64,000 bases of DNA from contig NZ_LS483470.1 in NCBI RefSeq assembly GCF_900478135.1, positions 3,793,501 to 3,857,500 of the forward strand, in the 5' to 3' direction. Origin of the DNA: Leminorella richardii (GTDB lineage: Bacteria > Pseudomonadota > Gammaproteobacteria > Enterobacterales > Enterobacteriaceae). The notes under the pieces were generated by a model, which was not told where the DNA came from, searched no databases, and saw only the letters and a program-made list of their open reading frames with translations. The translations under genes and the position numbers were made by a program. Shown here piece after piece: positions 17,075 to 25,048 of this stretch. Numbering within the stretch: position 1 is the first letter of the stretch; each line of letters begins with the position of its first letter.

Positions 17075-18013
17075 ATGTCTCAAAATACGATTCGCATTGC
17101 TACCCGCCAAAGCCCGCTGGCTCTCTGGCAGGCCCACTACGTTCGCGACCGCCTGCTGGCCTGCCACCCAGGCCTTAACGTCGAGCTGGTTACCATGATT
17201 ACCCGGGGTGACATCATCCTCGACACGCCGCTGGCAAAAGTAGGCGGCAAAGGGCTGTTCGTTAAAGAGCTGGAAATGGCTCTTCTGGAAGGGCGCGCTG
17301 ACATTGCCGTCCATTCAATGAAAGACGTTCCCGTCGCGTTTCCCGAAGGACTAGGTCTCGTCACTATCTGTGAGCGAGAAGATCCGCGCGATGCTTTTGT
17401 CTCTAACCGATTTAACTCTTTAGACGAGCTGCCAACAGGAAGCGTTGTCGGCACGTCTAGCCTGCGCCGCCAGTGCCAACTGCGAGCCCGGCGACCTGAC
17501 CTTATCATTACCGACTTGCGCGGCAACGTCGGAACCCGATTGAGCAAACTGGATAACGGCGACTATGACGCCATTATTTTAGCCGCCGCTGGGCTAAAGC
17601 GCTTAAATCTCAATGAGCGTATTCGTGCCTATATGACGCCGGAAGAGTCACTGCCAGCAGTAGGTCAGGGCGCTGTTGGCATCGAATGTCGGCTTGACGA
17701 TCGGGCAACGCGTGCGCTTCTGGCGCCGCTAAACCACAGTGAAACCGCTGTGCGTGTGCTAGCGGAGCGCGCCATGAACGCCCGCCTTGAAGGCGGCTGT
17801 CAGGTGCCTATCGGCAGCTACGCCATTCTAGAAGGCGATACGCTTTGGCTGCGCGCGCTGGTCGGTGAGCCGGACGGCAGTCAAATCGTACGCGGAGAAC
17901 GTCGCGGGTCAGTAGATAGCGCAGAGCAAATGGGCATTGAGCTAGCCGAGGAGCTTCTGCAAAACGGCGCCGACAGCATCCTTAAGCGCCTGTATCAGGA
18001 CAGCGAATCCTGA
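17075..18013 (+). CDS. hemC: Porphobilinogen deaminase (hydroxymethylbilane synthase)
   Basis: Polymerises four porphobilinogens into hydroxymethylbilane in heme synthesis. It has 312 residues. The dipyrromethane cofactor is carried by Cys242 in EGGCQVPIG, the same position as in E. coli. Also visible are TRQSPLALWQA, HSMKDVP with its catalytic-site lysine, and the arginine-rich GTSSLRRQCQL cluster. First gene of hemCDXY; its TGA overlaps the hemD ATG (TGATG), so the two are translationally coupled. Confidence 0.97.
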   Translation: MSQNTIRIATRQSPLALWQAHYVRDRLLACHPGLNVELVTMITRGDIILDTPLAKVGGKGLFVKELEMALLEGRADIAVHSMKDVPVAFPEGLGLVTICEREDPRDAFVSNRFNSLDELPTGSVVGTSSLRRQCQLRARRPDLIITDLRGNVGTRLSKLDNGDYDAIILAAAGLKRLNLNERIRAYMTPEESLPAVGQGAVGIECRLDDRATRALLAPLNHSETAVRVLAERAMNARLEGGCQVPIGSYAILEGDTLWLRALVGEPDGSQIVRGERRGSVDSAEQMGIELAEELLQNGADSILKRLYQDSES

Positions 18014-18753
18014 TGATTCTGGTTACGCGCCCTTCCCCCGCCGGCGAACAGCTGGTTAAGCAGCTTATTGCTCTGGGAATGGACGCCTGCCATACACCGC
18101 TGATTTCGTTTGCTAAAGGAAGCGAGCTCGACCGGCTGCCTGAGTTTTTACGCCAGTTGGGTAACAGCGGTCTACTGATTGCCGCCTCTCAGCATGCCGT
18201 TGACTATGCCCAAAAAGAGCTCGAAGAACAAAATATCCCCTGGCCCTCTGGGATCGCCTATTTGGCCATTGGGCAGAAGACAGCATCGGCTCTTGAAGAG
18301 GCCAGCGGTTTTTCGGTTCACTCTCCGGAAGGTCGCGAAATCAGCGAGCAAATGCTAAAGTTACCTCAATTACAACGCGTTGCCGGAAAAGATATCGTTA
18401 TCCTGCGCGGCAACGGTGGTAGAAATCTGCTGGCAAAAACGCTGACAGAACGCGGTGCGCGAGTCAGATTTTGCGAGTGCTATCAGCGCGTTCCTATCGC
18501 TTACGACGGCGACACGCTTTGTGAAAGCTGGCAGCTCGCGCAGGTAAATACGCTGGTGGTGACCAGCGGAGAAATGCTACAACAGATTTACGATCTGACA
18601 CCCGGACGCCATCGTCATTGGCTCCTCAACCTCAGCCTGCTGGTCGTGAGTGAACGACTGGCCGAGCAGGCAGCGGTTTTGGGCTGGTCACGATGCCGGG
18701 TTGCAGATAATGCGGACAACGGCGCGCTGATTCGCGCGCTGCAATCATTTTAA
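18013..18753 (+). CDS. hemD: Uroporphyrinogen-III synthase
   Basis: Cyclises hydroxymethylbilane with inversion of ring D. It has 246 residues, the normal length for this poorly conserved two-domain family; recognised from the N-terminal ILVTRPSPAGEQLV, the conserved LRGNGGR segment in the second domain and the TSGEMLQ motif. Its place directly after hemC, overlapping it, leaves little doubt. Confidence 0.94.
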   Translation: MILVTRPSPAGEQLVKQLIALGMDACHTPLISFAKGSELDRLPEFLRQLGNSGLLIAASQHAVDYAQKELEEQNIPWPSGIAYLAIGQKTASALEEASGFSVHSPEGREISEQMLKLPQLQRVAGKDIVILRGNGGRNLLAKTLTERGARVRFCECYQRVPIAYDGDTLCESWQLAQVNTLVVTSGEMLQQIYDLTPGRHRHWLLNLSLLVVSERLAEQAAVLGWSRCRVADNADNGALIRALQSF

Positions 18754-18770
18754 CTATGGGATGTGCCAAG

Positions 18771-19952
18771 ATGACGGATTCAACGACCCCATCAGCACCG
18801 GCTGAACAGCACAGCAACGGCTCAGCTGAAAAAGAAACAGTAACTCAAACTTCCAGCGTCAGGCAGGGTGGCCGCGCGGGTGTTGCACTTGGCGCTATCG
18901 CCATTGCGTTAGTTATCGCCCTCGGCGGCGGCCTGTACTATCACGGACACCAGCAGGTAGCATCCCAAAAAGCGCTTGTAGCTCAACTTCAGTCACAGAT
19001 CGACGCGCTGAAAGCGGGTCAGTCTAAAGAAGACGATCGTTTGGTCTCCTCGCAAAGCGCACTGACTGACCAGCTGAAAAGTACAGAGCAGAAGCTTGAT
19101 GAACAGCGCCTGCAGCTAAGCTCGCAGTCTGCGACACTGGAAGCACTGCAAAGCCGAGTCACCACCATCGCCGCAAGCGATGCCAAGGTCTGGCACCTTT
19201 CTGAAGCTGACTTCTTAGTCAAAATGGCCGCCCGCAAGCTCTGGATAGAGCAGGACATTGCCACCGCTGTCAACATGCTGAAAAGCGCCGATAAGTCACT
19301 GGCGGAGCTGAACGATCCAAGTCTGAGTGAAGTGCGTCAGGCAATTATTCAAGACATCAACGCTATCTCCGGCGTCAGTCAGGTAGACTTTGACGGCATT
19401 GCTCTGACCCTGAACGAGCTGTCCGATCAGATAATGAACCTGCCTTCTGCCAGCACCGATTGGGATAATACGCCCATCAGTAAAGAAAGCACTGAAGTCA
19501 CTACTGAGCTCAAAGACTGGCGCCAGAATCTGCAAAAAAGCTGGCGTAACTTTATGTCAGAGTTCATCACCATTCGTTCCAGAAACGTGCCGGAAAACGA
19601 GCTGACCAACCCTCTGTTAACCCCGGATCAGGACACCTATCTGCGCGAAAACCTGCGCCTCAAGCTGTTGATCGCCGCCAGAGCAGTATCGCGACATCAG
19701 GGCGCTATCTATAACCAATCGTTGGAGAGCGTATCTACTTGGGTTCGTGCCTACTTTGAACCCGATGCGGCCTCAACCAAAGCCTTCTTGGCTCAGCTAG
19801 ACGAGCTAAGCCAGCAGTCAGTCAGCCTCGATCTTCCTAAAACGCTGAAGAGCCTGCCGCTGCTGGATGCTGCAATCAAAGCCCGTAGCCAGAACGCGCT
19901 GCAGTCTACCCCCGCCGCCGCTCCGGCTCCTGCCGCTAATCAGGAGGGCTAA
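18771..19952 (+). CDS. hemX: HemX, inner-membrane protein of the hem operon
   Basis: Protein of about 393 residues with a Ser/Thr/Glu-rich cytoplasmic N-terminus, one transmembrane helix (GVALGAIAIALVIALGGGLYY), a periplasmic coiled coil (QSQIDALKAGQ to LEALQSRVTTIAASDAKVW) and a conserved region (KAFLAQLDELSQQSVSLDLPKTLKSLPLLD). Long labelled a uroporphyrinogen-III methyltransferase, but it lacks methyltransferase motifs and its role is unsettled. I prefer the ATG at 18771 (GGGA 9 bases upstream, MTDS as family start) over 18756, which has no ribosome binding site. Confidence 0.9.
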   Translation: MTDSTTPSAPAEQHSNGSAEKETVTQTSSVRQGGRAGVALGAIAIALVIALGGGLYYHGHQQVASQKALVAQLQSQIDALKAGQSKEDDRLVSSQSALTDQLKSTEQKLDEQRLQLSSQSATLEALQSRVTTIAASDAKVWHLSEADFLVKMAARKLWIEQDIATAVNMLKSADKSLAELNDPSLSEVRQAIIQDINAISGVSQVDFDGIALTLNELSDQIMNLPSASTDWDNTPISKESTEVTTELKDWRQNLQKSWRNFMSEFITIRSRNVPENELTNPLLTPDQDTYLRENLRLKLLIAARAVSRHQGAIYNQSLESVSTWVRAYFEPDAASTKAFLAQLDELSQQSVSLDLPKTLKSLPLLDAAIKARSQNALQSTPAAAPAPAANQEG

Positions 19953-19954
19953 GC

Positions 19955-21136
19955 ATGGTTCGCCTACTATTCCTGCTGGTGGTTTTGGTTGCCGGTATCG
20001 CTCTGGGCCCGCTCCTTGCGGGCCATCAGGGGGCTGTGCTTATCCAGACTGACAACTACGATATAAAAATGAGCGTAACAGGTCTGGCGATTTCAATCGC
20101 TTTGCTGGTTATCGTTCTGTTCTGCTTGGAATGGGTGCTGCGCCGCCTTTTCCACACCAGCGCCCGCACCAAGGGCTGGTTTATCGGTCGTAAAAGCACT
20201 CGCGCTCGCAGGCAGACCCGAGCAGCCATGCTCAAACTGGCTGAAGGTGACTTCAGTCAGGTAGAAAAACTGCTGACCCGCAATGCCGATCACGCCGAGC
20301 AGCCAGTGGTCAACTATCTGCTGGCGGCAGAAGCTGCTCAGCAGAACGGCGACTCTCAGCGTATTAATGACTATCTGAACCGCGCAGCCGAGCTGGCCGA
20401 TACCGATCAGCTGCCCGTCGATATTACCCGTGTCCGCATTCAGCTGGCGCAGGGGGAATATCACGCAGCCCGTCACGGCGTAGACGACCTGCTCAACGAT
20501 GCTCCTCGTCATCCGGAAGTGCTGCGCCTAGCCCAGCAGGCCTACCTGAAAACCGGCGGCTATGCTTCACTGCTGGAAATCATTCCGTCGATAGAGAAAG
20601 TCAAACTTTACGACGAAGACACAATGGAAAGTCTGAAGCTGGAAGCCTACACAGGCCTGATGGCTCAGGCAATGTCAGAAGGCGGCAGTGAAGGACTGAG
20701 CCAGTGGTGGAAAGATCAGCCGAGAAAAGTCCGCAACAGCCGAGCGCTACAGATTGCGCTGGCCGAGCACTTCATCGACTGTGACGATCACGAGCAGGCG
20801 CAAAAGATCGTGTTGGACAGCCTGAGGCACCAGTATGACGACAGGCTGATTCTGCTTATTCAAAGGCTGCAAACCGGTAACCCGGCTCCGCTGGAAAAAG
20901 AGCTCAGACTGCAAATTCAAGAGCGCGGCGCAACGCCGCTGCTGAGTGAAACTCTGGGTCAGCTGCTAATGCAGCACGGCGAATGGGAACAGGCCTGTGA
21001 TGCGCTTAAACAGGCGATTGAGCAGCAGCCTAACGCCAGAGACTATGCGCTGCTGGCCGACGCGTTGGACAAGCTGAACCGCACTCAGGAAGCCTCTCAG
21101 GCTCGCTGTCAGGGCCTGGCGCTTACGTTAAAATAG
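19955..21136 (+). CDS. hemY: HemY, TPR-containing inner-membrane protein
   Basis: A 393-residue protein with two N-terminal transmembrane segments and a long tetratricopeptide-like helical domain (for example GDFSQVEKLLTRNADHAEQPVVNYLLAAEAAQ and HGEWEQACDALKQAIEQQPNARDYALLADAL). This is the enterobacterial HemY of the hemCDXY operon, not the protoporphyrinogen oxidase of Bacillus that has the same name. Function in heme metabolism is unproven. A GGAGG precedes the ATG at 19955 by 7 bases, and the gene starts 3 bases after hemX. Confidence 0.93.
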   Translation: MVRLLFLLVVLVAGIALGPLLAGHQGAVLIQTDNYDIKMSVTGLAISIALLVIVLFCLEWVLRRLFHTSARTKGWFIGRKSTRARRQTRAAMLKLAEGDFSQVEKLLTRNADHAEQPVVNYLLAAEAAQQNGDSQRINDYLNRAAELADTDQLPVDITRVRIQLAQGEYHAARHGVDDLLNDAPRHPEVLRLAQQAYLKTGGYASLLEIIPSIEKVKLYDEDTMESLKLEAYTGLMAQAMSEGGSEGLSQWWKDQPRKVRNSRALQIALAEHFIDCDDHEQAQKIVLDSLRHQYDDRLILLIQRLQTGNPAPLEKELRLQIQERGATPLLSETLGQLLMQHGEWEQACDALKQAIEQQPNARDYALLADALDKLNRTQEASQARCQGLALTLK

Positions 21137-21163
21137 CCCACAGAAAAAGTCTGTACACAGATT

Positions 21164-21190
21164 AGGCGAGCCAAACGGTTCGCCTTTTTT
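21164..21190 (+). terminator. Rho-independent terminator of hemCDXY
   Basis: Nine-base-pair stem (one G-T pair) with AAAC loop, 21164-21185, followed by a run of T, 28 bases after the hemY stop. Confidence 0.85.
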
Positions 21191-21225
21191 ATAGCTATTT
21201 TCACTGTGTCTGCCGAATTTTAGGC

Positions 21226-21436
21226 AAAAAAAAACACTTGCCTAAAAAGACAAGTGTGAGAAAAAAATCAGGTCAAAGGACAACATGGTGGTGTCTCACT
21301 CAACGTTATGCCTGATGTTTGATGACACTGTCATCATAAGCCAGACCATAGACACCCTAACTCGGCTCTGCATCATTCGATAGCTTATGAAGCGATCCTG
21401 GGATCGGCTGTCATAAATGGGTGAATGAGCATCTAC
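21226..21436 (-). ncRNA. glmZ: GlmZ small regulatory RNA
   Basis: The minus-strand sequence starts GTAGATGCTCATTC, the first 14 bases of E. coli GlmZ as I know it, and keeps the AATGATGCAGAGCCG block and the TAACGTTGAGTGA block that contributes to base-pairing with glmS mRNA. Predicted length about 211 nt (E. coli 207). It ends in an intrinsic terminator (stem 21234-21240 with 21251-21257, then nine U). GlmZ activates translation of glmS, glucosamine-6-phosphate synthase, with Hfq and is cleaved through RapZ and RNase E. Location beside hemY is conserved. Confidence 0.93.
21234..21257 (-). terminator. Intrinsic terminator of glmZ
   Basis: Stem ACACTTG/CAAGTGT with a 10-nt loop; on the minus strand it is followed by a long U-run (21225-21234). 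Confidence 0.85.
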
Positions 21437-21446
21437 GAGATAGATA

Positions 21447-21463
21447 TTGCAGCTATCGTGCCA
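21447..21463 (-). promoter_or_regulatory. Sigma-54 promoter of glmZ
   Basis: Minus strand TGGCAC-GATAG-CTGCA fits the -24/-12 consensus TGGCAC-N5-TTGCW. The GC element lies about 13 bases before the GlmZ 5' end at 21436. I see no good overlapping sigma-70 promoter. Confidence 0.85.
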
Positions 21464-21581
21464 ACTTGAGCGTTCTCCCACACATTTACAATCAACATAC
21501 TGATATAAATAGCTTTTATATTCCTTTTAAAAAGATAGCATTCTCCACTTTATCTTCTCCTGTTTATAAAATTAGAGGAGA

Positions 21582-21599
21582 TGTCTCTAAACAGAGACG
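21582..21599. promoter_or_regulatory. Candidate GlrR site, imperfect
   Basis: TGTC-N10-GACG, 7 of 8 matches to the GlrR palindrome TGTC-N10-GACA, about 150 bases upstream of the glmZ start. Confidence 0.5.
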
Positions 21600-21629
21600 A
21601 CAAAAGGCCAATAAAAACTAAACAATAAT

Positions 21630-21642
21630 AATCAATGAGTTA
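21630..21642. promoter_or_regulatory. Candidate IHF site
   Basis: AATCAATGAGTTA fits the IHF consensus WATCAANNNNTTR at every position. A second, one-mismatch site is at 21490-21502, between the GlrR sites and the sigma-54 promoter, where DNA bending would be useful. Confidence 0.5.
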
Positions 21643-21644
21643 TA

Positions 21645-21662
21645 TGTCTTTAGATAACGACA
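21645..21662. promoter_or_regulatory. Candidate GlrR site, perfect palindrome
   Basis: TGTC-TTTAGATAAC-GACA is an exact match to TGTC-N10-GACA, about 210-225 bases upstream of the glmZ start. GlrR is the sigma-54 activator of glmY and, in Yersinia, of glmZ. Confidence 0.65.
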
Positions 21663-21938
21663 TGGCATGAATAGCAGTCAGTTCTATAGCAAGAAGGGGT
21701 TTCATGGGCTGCTCTTTCAAATGCTAGATCAAAGTCCAAGTTTAGAGTCCAGCTCATTTCCACTTCTCTACGCTATGGTTAGAGTGTTAATACGAACTGG
21801 TCTAGCATTCAGATTGTTATGTATGTACAGCAGCTCTTCTTCTATTCTGGATTTAGTGTTACTGACTCATATCGCCTATTCTTCAGTTACAGCTTAAAAG
21901 CCGTAAGCGGGGATAGTTTGTATAAGAAAGGAGGATCA
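21663..21938. other. Unassigned AT-rich segment between glmZ control region and cat
   Basis: A 76-codon frame (21667-21897, beginning MNSSQFYSKKGF) ends 41 bases before the cat start. It has no clear ribosome binding site and no similarity I recognise. The cat frame itself is open upstream to 21819 without a better start. The segment may hold the cat promoter or a leader, but I can read neither with confidence. Confidence 0.35.
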
Positions 21939-22592
21939 ATGAACTATAAAAAGTACAATGTTGATACATGGAATCGTCGAGAACATTTCTCATTTTATCG
22001 TCAACGTGTGCCGTGTGGATTTAGCTTAACGACCAAAATTGATATTACTGCGCTTCTATCGTTCTTATCTGAAACAAACTATAAATTTTATCCGACCATT
22101 ATTTACCTTCTCACTAAGGTAGCTAATCAATATCCAGAATTTAGGCTAGCGATAAAAGATGAAGAATTGATTATTTGGGATAGCCTAGATCCTCTATTCA
22201 CTATATTTCATCAAGAAACCGAAACATTCTCTGCAGTCTGGACACCATACTCATCAGATATCGCTTATTTTATGGCTGATTACATAGTAAATGTGGAACG
22301 CTATAAAAGTGACCTCGCTCTGTTCCCACAGGCGGAACAGCCGGGAAATTTTCTAAATATCTCATCATTACCCTGGACTAGCTTTGATAGCTTTAATCTA
22401 AATGTTGCAAACTTTACGGATTATTTTTCACCGATTATTACTATGGGAAAATATCAATCTGAAAGCGACAGGATCCTGCTTCCTCTTTCTATTCAGACAC
22501 ACCACGCAACGTGTGATGGTTTTCATGTAGCTCGGTTTTTGAATACATTACAAACACTGTGCAATCAGCCCCTGAGTGCAATAAAAGCATAG
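21939..22592 (+). CDS. Chloramphenicol acetyltransferase, CatA type
   Basis: Trimeric enzyme that transfers acetyl from acetyl-CoA to chloramphenicol. The 217-residue protein has the type A CAT signatures WNRREHFSFY, NISSLPWTSFDSFNLN, DYFSPIITMGKY and the active site THHATCDGFH with catalytic His189 and structural Asp193. I chose the ATG at 21939 because of a strong AAGGAGG 5 bases upstream and because it gives the standard N-terminus; the frame runs on upstream to 21819. The gene is clearly AT-richer than its surroundings, which suggests horizontal acquisition between glmZ and a tRNA operon. No mobile element is visible. Which CAT subgroup it belongs to, and whether it confers resistance, cannot be told from the sequence. 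Confidence 0.93.
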   Translation: MNYKKYNVDTWNRREHFSFYRQRVPCGFSLTTKIDITALLSFLSETNYKFYPTIIYLLTKVANQYPEFRLAIKDEELIIWDSLDPLFTIFHQETETFSAVWTPYSSDIAYFMADYIVNVERYKSDLALFPQAEQPGNFLNISSLPWTSFDSFNLNVANFTDYFSPIITMGKYQSESDRILLPLSIQTHHATCDGFHVARFLNTLQTLCNQPLSAIKA

Positions 22593-22806
22593 TCGTTAAG
22601 GTTAAGTGGCCAGACGAATAGGGAAATGTTTCAAAGAAATAATGCAATATGTCTCGTCACTCAAAGCGTAACAGCATACCTTAATTGAAGGACAACCACG
22701 CTTTATGGTTATTTTTTAGAACTAAGGGTGTAAACCAAGAGCGATGAGTACCTCTTCCTCATCTAACATTCACACTGTCTATTTAGACCAAACGCTCAGA
22801 TATCAA

Positions 22807-22842
22807 AAAGCCCCTTAGGATATTTAATCGCTAAGGGGCTTT
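22807..22842. terminator. Bidirectional terminator between cat and the tRNA operon
   Basis: Perfect 12-bp stem (22807-22818 with 22831-22842) with a T-run on the minus strand, so it ends the tRNA operon and can also end cat. The remainder of 22593-22901 shows no gene. Confidence 0.85.
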
Positions 22843-22901
22843 ATGTAACTGCTTAATTTTTTGAGCTTAAGAGCCTCTATAAAAGCTCTCAGACTACGAA
22901 T

Positions 22902-22978
22902 TGGTCGGCGAGAGAGGATTCGAACCTCCGACCCACTGGTCCCAAACCAGTTGCGCTACCAAGCTGCGCTACTCGCCG
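22902..22978 (-). tRNA. proM: tRNA-Pro (TGG)
   Basis: Cloverleaf with acceptor CGGCGAG/CTCGCCG, anticodon TGG in the loop of CTGGTTTGGGACCAG, T-loop GTTCGAATC and encoded CCA. Last gene of the four-tRNA operon, order as E. coli argX-hisR-leuT-proM. Confidence 0.97.
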
Positions 22979-23017
22979 AATATACATCTTATTTGGTTTC
23001 TAACAGACAGCTTTGTG

Positions 23018-23103
23018 TGGTGCGAAGAGAGGGACTTGAACCCTCACGTCCGAAGGACACTAACACCTGAAGCTAGCGCGTCTACCAATTCCGCCACCTT
23101 CGC
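23018..23103 (-). tRNA. leuT: tRNA-Leu (CAG)
   Basis: Class II tRNA with a long variable arm, acceptor GCGAAGG, anticodon CAG, T-loop GTTCAAGTC and encoded CCA. Confidence 0.97.
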
Positions 23104-23128
23104 AATGTACACAAAACTCTTTAGGTAA

Positions 23129-23205
23129 TGGGGTGGCTAATGGGACTTGAACCCACGACAACTGGAATCACAATCCAGGGCTCTACCAACTGAGCTATAG
23201 CCACC
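23129..23205 (-). tRNA. hisR: tRNA-His (GTG)
   Basis: Anticodon GTG. The extra 5' G (G-1, complement of 23205) and the C73 discriminator that identify tRNA-His are both encoded, as is CCA. Confidence 0.97.
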
Positions 23206-23270
23206 ATAAATCTTTGCTCAACCTGGTATTTCAACCACCTTGGATCTTATCACGCCCTGCGCACTTTTAA

Positions 23271-23347
<77 letters not shown>

Positions 23348-23369
23348 GCAGCGCGCCGTTGCGGAAAGG

Positions 23370-23398
23370 ATAGTACGGATTTAATCATCTTCTGTCTA
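23370..23398 (-). promoter_or_regulatory. Sigma-70 promoter of the argX-hisR-leuT-proM operon
   Basis: Minus strand TAGACA (23393-23398), 17-base spacer, TACTAT (23370-23375), followed by a GC-rich discriminator typical of stringently controlled tRNA promoters. Confidence 0.75.
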
Positions 23399-23712
23399 GC
23401 CCTTTTTTCACTAATTTTTTTGTTTGCTCACTTCATCAGCGATTAGCGCAATTTTTTATCACAAACCGGCGATAAATTCGCTTCTAGTGGTAATTAATTT
23501 ACTTTAATACCCATTTTTTACTTCCAGAAATCCCCAACCTCTTTTAAAGTCTCTTTAAGCAAGAAATAAAAATAATCTTGTCTATAACAGCAAACACCCC
23601 CTTCTGAACGGCCTGTGCGCTATTTCTACTCCAGCGCAGTGACAATATTGTCAATAAAAATGGTCACCAGAAGGGTCGGCTCGGAAAAACATCTATTTTA
23701 GGGATCGCCACA
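23399..23712. other. tRNA operon-sstT intergenic region
   Basis: AT-rich and without a gene. It contains a 12-base palindrome GACAATATTGTC at 23641-23652, 61 bases before the sstT start, which could be an operator; no regulator can be named. Confidence 0.4.
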
Positions 23713-24975
23713 GTGAGTCATACAAATAAGCCTTTGCGCTTTATTCGGGGAAGTCTGGTTACTCAAATCCTTATAGGCCTCGTCGCCGGGATTATTCTTT
23801 CTTTAATTTCACCCTCAGCGGCTCAGGCCGTTGGGCTGTTGGGAAATCTGTTCGTCAGCGCATTAAAGTCCGTCGCGCCGATTCTGGTTTTCATTCTGGT
23901 AGCCTCCTCTATTGCTAACCACAAGCAAGGGCAGAAAACCAACATGAAGCCAATCATTATTCTGTACCTAATAGGCACTTTCTGCGCAGCACTGATTGCC
24001 GTTATCGGCAGCTTCCTGTTTCCTTCAACTCTGCTTCTGGCAACCAACGAAGCCTCTATCGCACCACCGGGAAGCGTAGTAGAAGTCCTGCACGCTGTGC
24101 TGTATAAAATGGTCGACAACCCCATCAGGGCGTTGATGGAAGCTAACTATATCGGCCTGCTGGTTTGGGGGATTGCACTGGGCGTCGCGCTTCGCCACGC
24201 GTCAGAATCAACCAAAACTGTTGTCAGCGATCTATCTTATGGCATTACCTTTATTGTTCGTTTGGTTATCCGCTTCGCGCCCGTTGGTATCTTTGGCCTG
24301 GTTGCTGCAACCATGTCCGATCCCAATGCCGGATTCTCAGCATTCCGCGGCTACGCTCACCTGTTAACTGTTCTGATCGGCTGTATGGCGCTTGTTGCTC
24401 TGGTGCTCAATCCGCTGATTGCCTATCTGGTTATGCGTGAAAATCCATATCCGCTGGTTTTCGCCAGCCTGCGCGACAGCGGTATCCCAGCCTTCTTTAC
24501 TCGCAGTTCAGCGGCCAACATCCCCGTCAACATGGCTCTGTGCAAGCGCTTAAAGCTTAAGGAAGAAACCTACTCTGTCGCGGTTCCTCTAGGCACCGCC
24601 ATCAACATGGCCGGTGCGGCAGTAACAATTACCGTTCTGACCCTTGCCGCAGTGCACACGCTGGGTATCGCTGTTGATATTCCTACGGCCCTACTGCTAA
24701 GCGTCATTGCCTCTGTCTGCGCCTGCGGCGCTTCTGGCGTAGCCGGCGGCTCTTTGCTGCTGATCCCAGTAGCGTGCAGCATGTTCGGTATTCCTAACGA
24801 AATCGCCATGCAGGTAGTTGCCGTTGGCTTTATCATCGGCGTACTGCAGGACTCCGTTGAAACCGCCATCAACTCCTCTACCGACGTTGTGTTTATCGGT
24901 GCGGTGTGTAAAGCGGAAGAGAAAAAAGAAGCTCTGCTGGAAACCTCTGATAAAGCGGTTGCTGAAGAGAGCTAG
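23713..24975 (+). CDS. sstT: SstT sodium/serine-threonine symporter
   Basis: Dicarboxylate/amino acid:cation symporter (DAACS) family protein of 420 residues. Eight helical segments plus re-entrant loops; the family signatures AFFTRSSAANIPVNM (serine-rich re-entrant loop) and CGASGVAGGSLLLIPVA are present, along with a C-terminal SVETAINSSTDVVF. The start is GTG at 23713 with AGGGA 8 bases upstream, giving MSHTNKPLRFIRGSLVTQI. Occupies the position between the tRNA operon and wecG where E. coli has the unrelated serine/threonine transporter gene yifK. Confidence 0.95.
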   Translation: MSHTNKPLRFIRGSLVTQILIGLVAGIILSLISPSAAQAVGLLGNLFVSALKSVAPILVFILVASSIANHKQGQKTNMKPIIILYLIGTFCAALIAVIGSFLFPSTLLLATNEASIAPPGSVVEVLHAVLYKMVDNPIRALMEANYIGLLVWGIALGVALRHASESTKTVVSDLSYGITFIVRLVIRFAPVGIFGLVAATMSDPNAGFSAFRGYAHLLTVLIGCMALVALVLNPLIAYLVMRENPYPLVFASLRDSGIPAFFTRSSAANIPVNMALCKRLKLKEETYSVAVPLGTAINMAGAAVTITVLTLAAVHTLGIAVDIPTALLLSVIASVCACGASGVAGGSLLLIPVACSMFGIPNEIAMQVVAVGFIIGVLQDSVETAINSSTDVVFIGAVCKAEEKKEALLETSDKAVAEES

Positions 24976-24995
24976 GCTCTGCAAGCATAAAGAGT

Positions 24996-25030
24996 AAAAA
25001 GCCCGTTTCAGTAATGAAACGGGCTTTTTT
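24996..25030. terminator. Bidirectional terminator between sstT and wecG
   Basis: Stem AAAAAGCCCGTTTCA with TGAAACGGGCTTTTTT around a short loop; T-runs on both strands serve the convergent sstT and ECA transcripts. Confidence 0.9.
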
Positions 25031-25048
25031 ATACAAATGACACTGTGC

